A stretch of 64,000 nt of DNA from Dietzia natronolimnaea (lineage in GTDB: Bacteria; Actinomycetota; Actinomycetes; Mycobacteriales; Mycobacteriaceae): NCBI RefSeq assembly GCF_002289575.1, contig NZ_NTGA01000020.1, positions 57,813 through 121,812 on the forward strand. Reading direction: 5' to 3'. The notes under the pieces are model-generated. The model worked only from the letters and a program-made list of their open reading frames with translations. It was not told the DNA's origin and ran no database searches. Of the stretch, positions 60,756 through 64,000 are shown piece after piece (within the stretch, counting starts at the first letter, position 1; the number at the start of each line of letters is the position of its first letter). The position numbers and the translations under genes are program-made.

Positions 60756-62548
60756 GCATCCCCCTGATCACTACCGGCACGCTGCCGCTGGCCAGTGGCC
60801 GCCAGTCCCTCTCGGTGCTGTGGCCGCTTCTCAAGGAACGCCGCGGATACCTGATCCTGGTGGGCCTGACCGGTTTGGTCGCGTCGGTCGCGGGATTGGT
60901 GGCGCCGTGGGTGATCGGCTGGCTGGTCGACGTGCTGCCCGGGAGTCAGGACTACACCGCGGTCTGGGTGGGCGCGGGGGCGATCGCGGTCGCCGGGATC
61001 GTGGGCGCTGGCTGCGCGTGGGCCGGACAGGCGTGGCTCGCGCGGTTGACCGAGCCCACGGTGGCCCGGTTGCGCGAGATGGTGATGGACCGCTCCCTGC
61101 ATCTCGGGGCAGCGCAGATGGAGACCACCGAGACCGGTGACCTGGTCTCCCGCGTGGCCGAGGATGCGCGCGAGATCAGCCAGGCCGCCACCACCGTGGT
61201 CCCGCTGGTGGTGCAGTCGCTGTTCACAGTGATCGTCTCGGGGATCGGCTTGGCCGCAGTCGACTGGCGGCTCGGGCTGGTGGGTCTGGTCGCGCTGCCC
61301 ATGTACTGGACCACGCTGCGCTGGTACCTGCCTCGGTCCGGACCCATCTACGCGGCGGAGCGGGCCGCGTTCGGGACCCGCGCCAGCCGGCTCCTCGGCG
61401 GCATCGCCGGATCCCGGACCCTGCACGCCTACGATGCCCAGGACTCCGAGCTGAACCGGATCACCGATGCATCCGCGCACGCGCGGGACCTGTCGATCCG
61501 TGTGTTCTACTTCGTCACCCGCGCCTTCAGTCGCAACAACCGCGCCGAGGTCACGGTCCTCGGGCTGCTGCTCGTCGTCGGGTTCGTCCTGGTGGAGGCA
61601 GGCACGCTCACCGCCGGCGCCGTGACCACCGCGGCCCTGCTGTTCCACCGGCTGTTCAACCCGATCGGCGCGTTGGTGGGCATGGTCGACCAGGTCCAGT
61701 CCGCCGGGGCCTCGCTGGTCCGGATGGTCGGGGTGATCACCATGCCGGTGCCCGACCGCACCGCGACGCTCGAGACCGCCTCGCTCGAACCCGCCACGCT
61801 CGAGACCGCCTCGCTCGAGCCCGCCTCGCTCGAGCTGGCCGGGGTCAGCCATTCGTACGGCGAGGGTGCCCCAGCGCTCACGGGCATCGACCTTCAGATC
61901 GCGCCCGGCGAGGTGGTGGCCGTGGTCGGCTCCACCGGAGCGGGCAAGAGCACCCTGGCGTTGGTGGCCGCCGGGTCCGTGGTGCCCACCGCCGGGACCG
62001 CGCGGATGGGCGGGGTGACGCTGTCCGACGTGGACCCGCTCGTCCTGCGCCAGCACATCGCCATGGTCTCCCAGGAGGTGCACTCCTTCGCGACCACCGT
62101 GGCCGAGAACGTCCGGGCGCCCCGCCCCGAGGCCGGTCTGGCCGAGGTGCGCGCGGCCCTGCAGACCGTGGGGGCGGACTGGGTGGACGACCTCCCTAGC
62201 GGCATCGACACCGTGATCGGCGAGGGCGGGCACCCGCTCGACCCCATGCAGTCGCAGATGATCGCCCTGGCACGCGTGGCGTTGGCCGACCCGCAGGTGG
62301 TGATCCTCGACGAGGCCACCGCCGAGGCGGGATCCGCCGGGGCCCGCAGGCTCGACTCCGCGGCCGCCGCCGTGCTGCGTGGCCGCTCCGCGCTGGTGGT
62401 GGCGCACCGGTTGAGTCAGGCGGCGGCCGCCGACCGAATCCTGGTGATGGAGCACGGCCGGATCGTCGAATCCGGGACCCACGAGGAGCTGCTGCGGACG
62501 GACGGGCGGTACGCCGAGCTCAGCCGGGCCTGGTTCGGGGGTCAGTGA
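60752..62548 (+). CDS. ABC exporter half-transporter with intact Walker motifs (second subunit)
   Basis: The 598-residue partner has six TM helices and a complete Walker A (GSTGAGKST, Lys399), Walker B (VVILDEAT, Asp520-Glu521) and H-loop (VVAHRLS, His552). Its signature is LDPMQ (496-500) instead of LSGGQ, and its D-loop is disturbed (ATAEAGSAGA). It thus supplies the working ATP site to the heterodimer. A linker with a duplicated 10-residue block joins TMD and NBD. The ATG overlaps the first subunit by four bases. Substrate unknown; export of a drug, lipid or siderophore are options. Confidence 0.92.
   Translation: MSIPLITTGTLPLASGRQSLSVLWPLLKERRGYLILVGLTGLVASVAGLVAPWVIGWLVDVLPGSQDYTAVWVGAGAIAVAGIVGAGCAWAGQAWLARLTEPTVARLREMVMDRSLHLGAAQMETTETGDLVSRVAEDAREISQAATTVVPLVVQSLFTVIVSGIGLAAVDWRLGLVGLVALPMYWTTLRWYLPRSGPIYAAERAAFGTRASRLLGGIAGSRTLHAYDAQDSELNRITDASAHARDLSIRVFYFVTRAFSRNNRAEVTVLGLLLVVGFVLVEAGTLTAGAVTTAALLFHRLFNPIGALVGMVDQVQSAGASLVRMVGVITMPVPDRTATLETASLEPATLETASLEPASLELAGVSHSYGEGAPALTGIDLQIAPGEVVAVVGSTGAGKSTLALVAAGSVVPTAGTARMGGVTLSDVDPLVLRQHIAMVSQEVHSFATTVAENVRAPRPEAGLAEVRAALQTVGADWVDDLPSGIDTVIGEGGHPLDPMQSQMIALARVALADPQVVILDEATAEAGSAGARRLDSAAAAVLRGRSALVVAHRLSQAAAADRILVMEHGRIVESGTHEELLRTDGRYAELSRAWFGGQ
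61766..61825 (+). repeat. 30-bp coding tandem duplication in the ABC linker
   Basis: Units at 61766-61795 and 61796-61825 both encode TLETASLEPA and differ at one base; a third partial unit (SLEPASLEL in part) follows. The repeat keeps frame. Confidence 0.8.
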
Positions 62549-62615
62549 GCGGAGCGTCCCGTCGTCGTCGGCCCCCGGCGGCAGCGTGTCGTCGTCGGCG
62601 CCCGGCGCCGGGACC

Positions 62616-63134
62616 CTAGATCCGCGCGGCCACCCTCTGCCCCCACTCCTCGGCGCGGGCCGCCTCGCCTTGGATCAGCTCGGTCTCGGAGTTGACCAGG
62701 AAGCTCTCAGGCTCCGCTGCGAGGCGGAACCCCAGGCCCGCCAGCCTCTTCGCGATCCCCTTGGACGCGCGACCGGTGAGGATCGCGGGCTTGTCGACGC
62801 GGGTGTCGAACGCCGCCGCGGCCCCCTCGCGCGGGGAGAGCTCGCCGAGCCACTCCCGGATTCCCGCGCCGGCCGCGTCGGGCTCGACCGTCAGCGTGCT
62901 GTCCGGTCGGGCGGCGGCCTCGACCGCGCCCTGCCGGGTCGCCTCGCGGCTCATCCCGTGGACGTGGGTGGGGCCGCCCACGATCACCAGGTCATAGGCC
63001 GAGGTGTCCTCGTCACCGGCATGCGAGACGGGGACGGTCGTGACGTCTCCCACCTGCCCGGCGCCCCGGGCGATCGCATCAGCGATGTCGTGGGTGCACC
63101 CGTACATCGATTCATAGACGATCAAAGTGCGCAT
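62616..63134 (-). CDS. Flavodoxin-domain protein
   Basis: The 172-residue protein has the flavodoxin FMN loop at its N-terminus (IVYESMYGCTHDIADAI) and the GGPTHVHGMS loop. Proteins like this act as electron carriers or as quinone reductase-like enzymes. The ATG at 63134 has AAGGAGG nine bases upstream, a strong ribosome site for this window. No redox partner is next to it. Confidence 0.85.
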   Translation of the reverse strand: MRTLIVYESMYGCTHDIADAIARGAGQVGDVTTVPVSHAGDEDTSAYDLVIVGGPTHVHGMSREATRQGAVEAAARPDSTLTVEPDAAGAGIREWLGELSPREGAAAAFDTRVDKPAILTGRASKGIAKRLAGLGFRLAAEPESFLVNSETELIQGEAARAEEWGQRVAARI

Positions 63135-63297
63135 GATCGTGTGCCTCCTTGCTCGAGCATCGGCGAGGGTTCGCCACTCGTGACGTGCCCTCACCTGGAT
63201 TTATCACTCGATCCTCATCATCCGCCTCGGCTGTGCGAAGCACAATGGAATGCGGGCCGGGGGTGGACTCGAGAGGGCCCGGGAGGGAGGTGGCGCG

Positions 63298-63795
63298 ATG
63301 AAGACCAGGGGATCATGGGCGGCGTATTCGCTGGTGGCCGGGATGGGATTCTGGTCCGTCGGGGCGTTCGTCGGGAGCCCAGGCCTGATGTTCGCGGCCG
63401 AGAGTCCGGCCATGGGCTTCGACACCGCGTGGCTGCGGAACACCCCCTTCAGCGACTACGTCCTGCCCGGTGTGATCCTCGGCCTTCTGGGCGTGGGCGG
63501 GGCCATCCTCACCGGGCTCCTGGTCCGCGCTCTGCGGGCGCGGGGTCGGCGAGGTGCGCCGTCCGCGTGGCAGTGGTACTTCGCGGTGGTCGTCGCGCTC
63601 GGGCACCTCGGATGGATCGCGGGCGAGATCGTGCTGATGTGGTCGCCCGTCGTCGCCCTGCCGGCCGAGCAGAAGGCCTTTTTCTACGGGTTCTGGTGGG
63701 TGTTCGGCCTTCTGAGCACAGTGAATTTGATCCTGGTGTTTTCGCCGTCGGTCCGGCGGATTCTCGGGGGTCAGGTCGGGCGATTGGCCTCGTGA
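63298..63795 (+). CDS. Small membrane protein with four TM segments
   Basis: The 165-residue protein has four hydrophobic segments: AAYSLVAGMGFWSVGAFVG, YVLPGVILGLLGVGGAILTG, FAVVVALGHLGWIAGEIVL and GFWWVFGLLSTVNLILVF. A basic loop (RALRARGRRGAP) after TM2 faces the cytoplasm. GGGAGGGAGG is close before the ATG. I do not recognise the family and infer no function. Confidence 0.75.
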   Translation: MKTRGSWAAYSLVAGMGFWSVGAFVGSPGLMFAAESPAMGFDTAWLRNTPFSDYVLPGVILGLLGVGGAILTGLLVRALRARGRRGAPSAWQWYFAVVVALGHLGWIAGEIVLMWSPVVALPAEQKAFFYGFWWVFGLLSTVNLILVFSPSVRRILGGQVGRLAS

Positions 63796-64000
63796 CAACC
63801 GGCGCCGCAGCACGGAGTTGAGTAGCGAACCGCGGGCGTCCGCGGTGGACGGCCCTGTTGGTGACGACGACGAGGTCGGCTGCCGATACCCGTCCGCCTC
63901 CCAGGGGTGATTCTCACCAGCGCAGTAGTGGGGTTCGGGTCTGAAGAAGTGTGCGGGGGAAGGGCCTAGCCCCGCTGATTCATGGAGTGCGAGGACGGCT
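63796..64000. other. Terminal 205 bases, no gene recognised
   Basis: No convincing reading frame or RNA was found. The stretch is GC-rich but slightly less so towards the end. It could be a promoter region of the next gene beyond the window. Confidence 0.4.

Overview
The window is about 70% GC DNA from an actinobacterium, most likely a mycolic-acid-containing member of the Mycobacteriales, with Dietzia or a close relative as my best guess. I base this on the gene order pabB - metG - tatD - rpfB - ksgA - ispE - ABC-F and pth - rplY - prs - glmU - TetR - mfd - mazG - lpqU-like, which is the Mycobacterium Rv1005c-Rv1022 neighbourhood. Other support comes from the single-domain resuscitation factor RpfB, GTG starts joined to the previous gene by GTGA overlaps, and many leaderless starts. 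The species is inference, not proof. I see no insertion sequence, integrase, CRISPR array or rRNA.

Region 1 (1-10.2 kb) is housekeeping: the 5' part of pabB, a BCCT osmolyte transporter, methionyl-tRNA synthetase, a TatD nuclease, RpfB, the 16S rRNA dimethyladenosine methyltransferase, IspE of the MEP pathway and an ABC-F ATPase. Region 2 (10.1-22.5 kb) is metabolic and accessory: a Tat-exported cholesterol-oxidase-like flavoenzyme followed by a TetR regulator and a HAD phosphatase, a polyphosphate kinase 2, a 3-hydroxyisobutyryl-CoA hydrolase, an AI-2E-type membrane protein, a beta-lactamase-fold lipoprotein, and an operon of secreted amidohydrolase, MFS transporter and GH1 glycosidase. Region 3 (22.6-34.8 kb) is again mostly core: prfC, pth, the lysG/lysE exporter pair, rplY, an ArsC-like protein, prs, glmU, then a PoxB-like thiamine-diphosphate enzyme, tRNA-Gln(TTG) and a TetR regulator.

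Region 4 (34.8-47.7 kb) is about 13 kb of cargo between the glmU-linked TetR gene and mfd, which are adjacent in M. tuberculosis. It holds a divergent membrane-protein/TetR pair sharing a perfect 22-bp palindrome, a translationally coupled cassette of glycosyltransferase, acyl-CoA dehydrogenase, PIG-L deacetylase and NodS-like methyltransferase, a VKOR, and an eight-gene operon of the MSMEG_0565-0572/Nit1C type. That operon encodes an intact nitrilase and also a second nitrilase-fold protein whose catalytic Glu and Cys are His and Asp.

Region 5 (47.9-64 kb) contains mfd, mazG, a glycosyltransferase, a lactate-monooxygenase-like enzyme, a small SatD-like protein with its membrane partner, an MpaB/DUF2236 oxygenase with a divergent TetR, an LpqU-like transglycosylase, a strongly asymmetric heterodimeric ABC exporter, a flavodoxin and a small membrane protein. 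Short perfect tandem duplications repeatedly occur at gene 3' ends in this part. No intergenic stretch exceeds about 280 bases.
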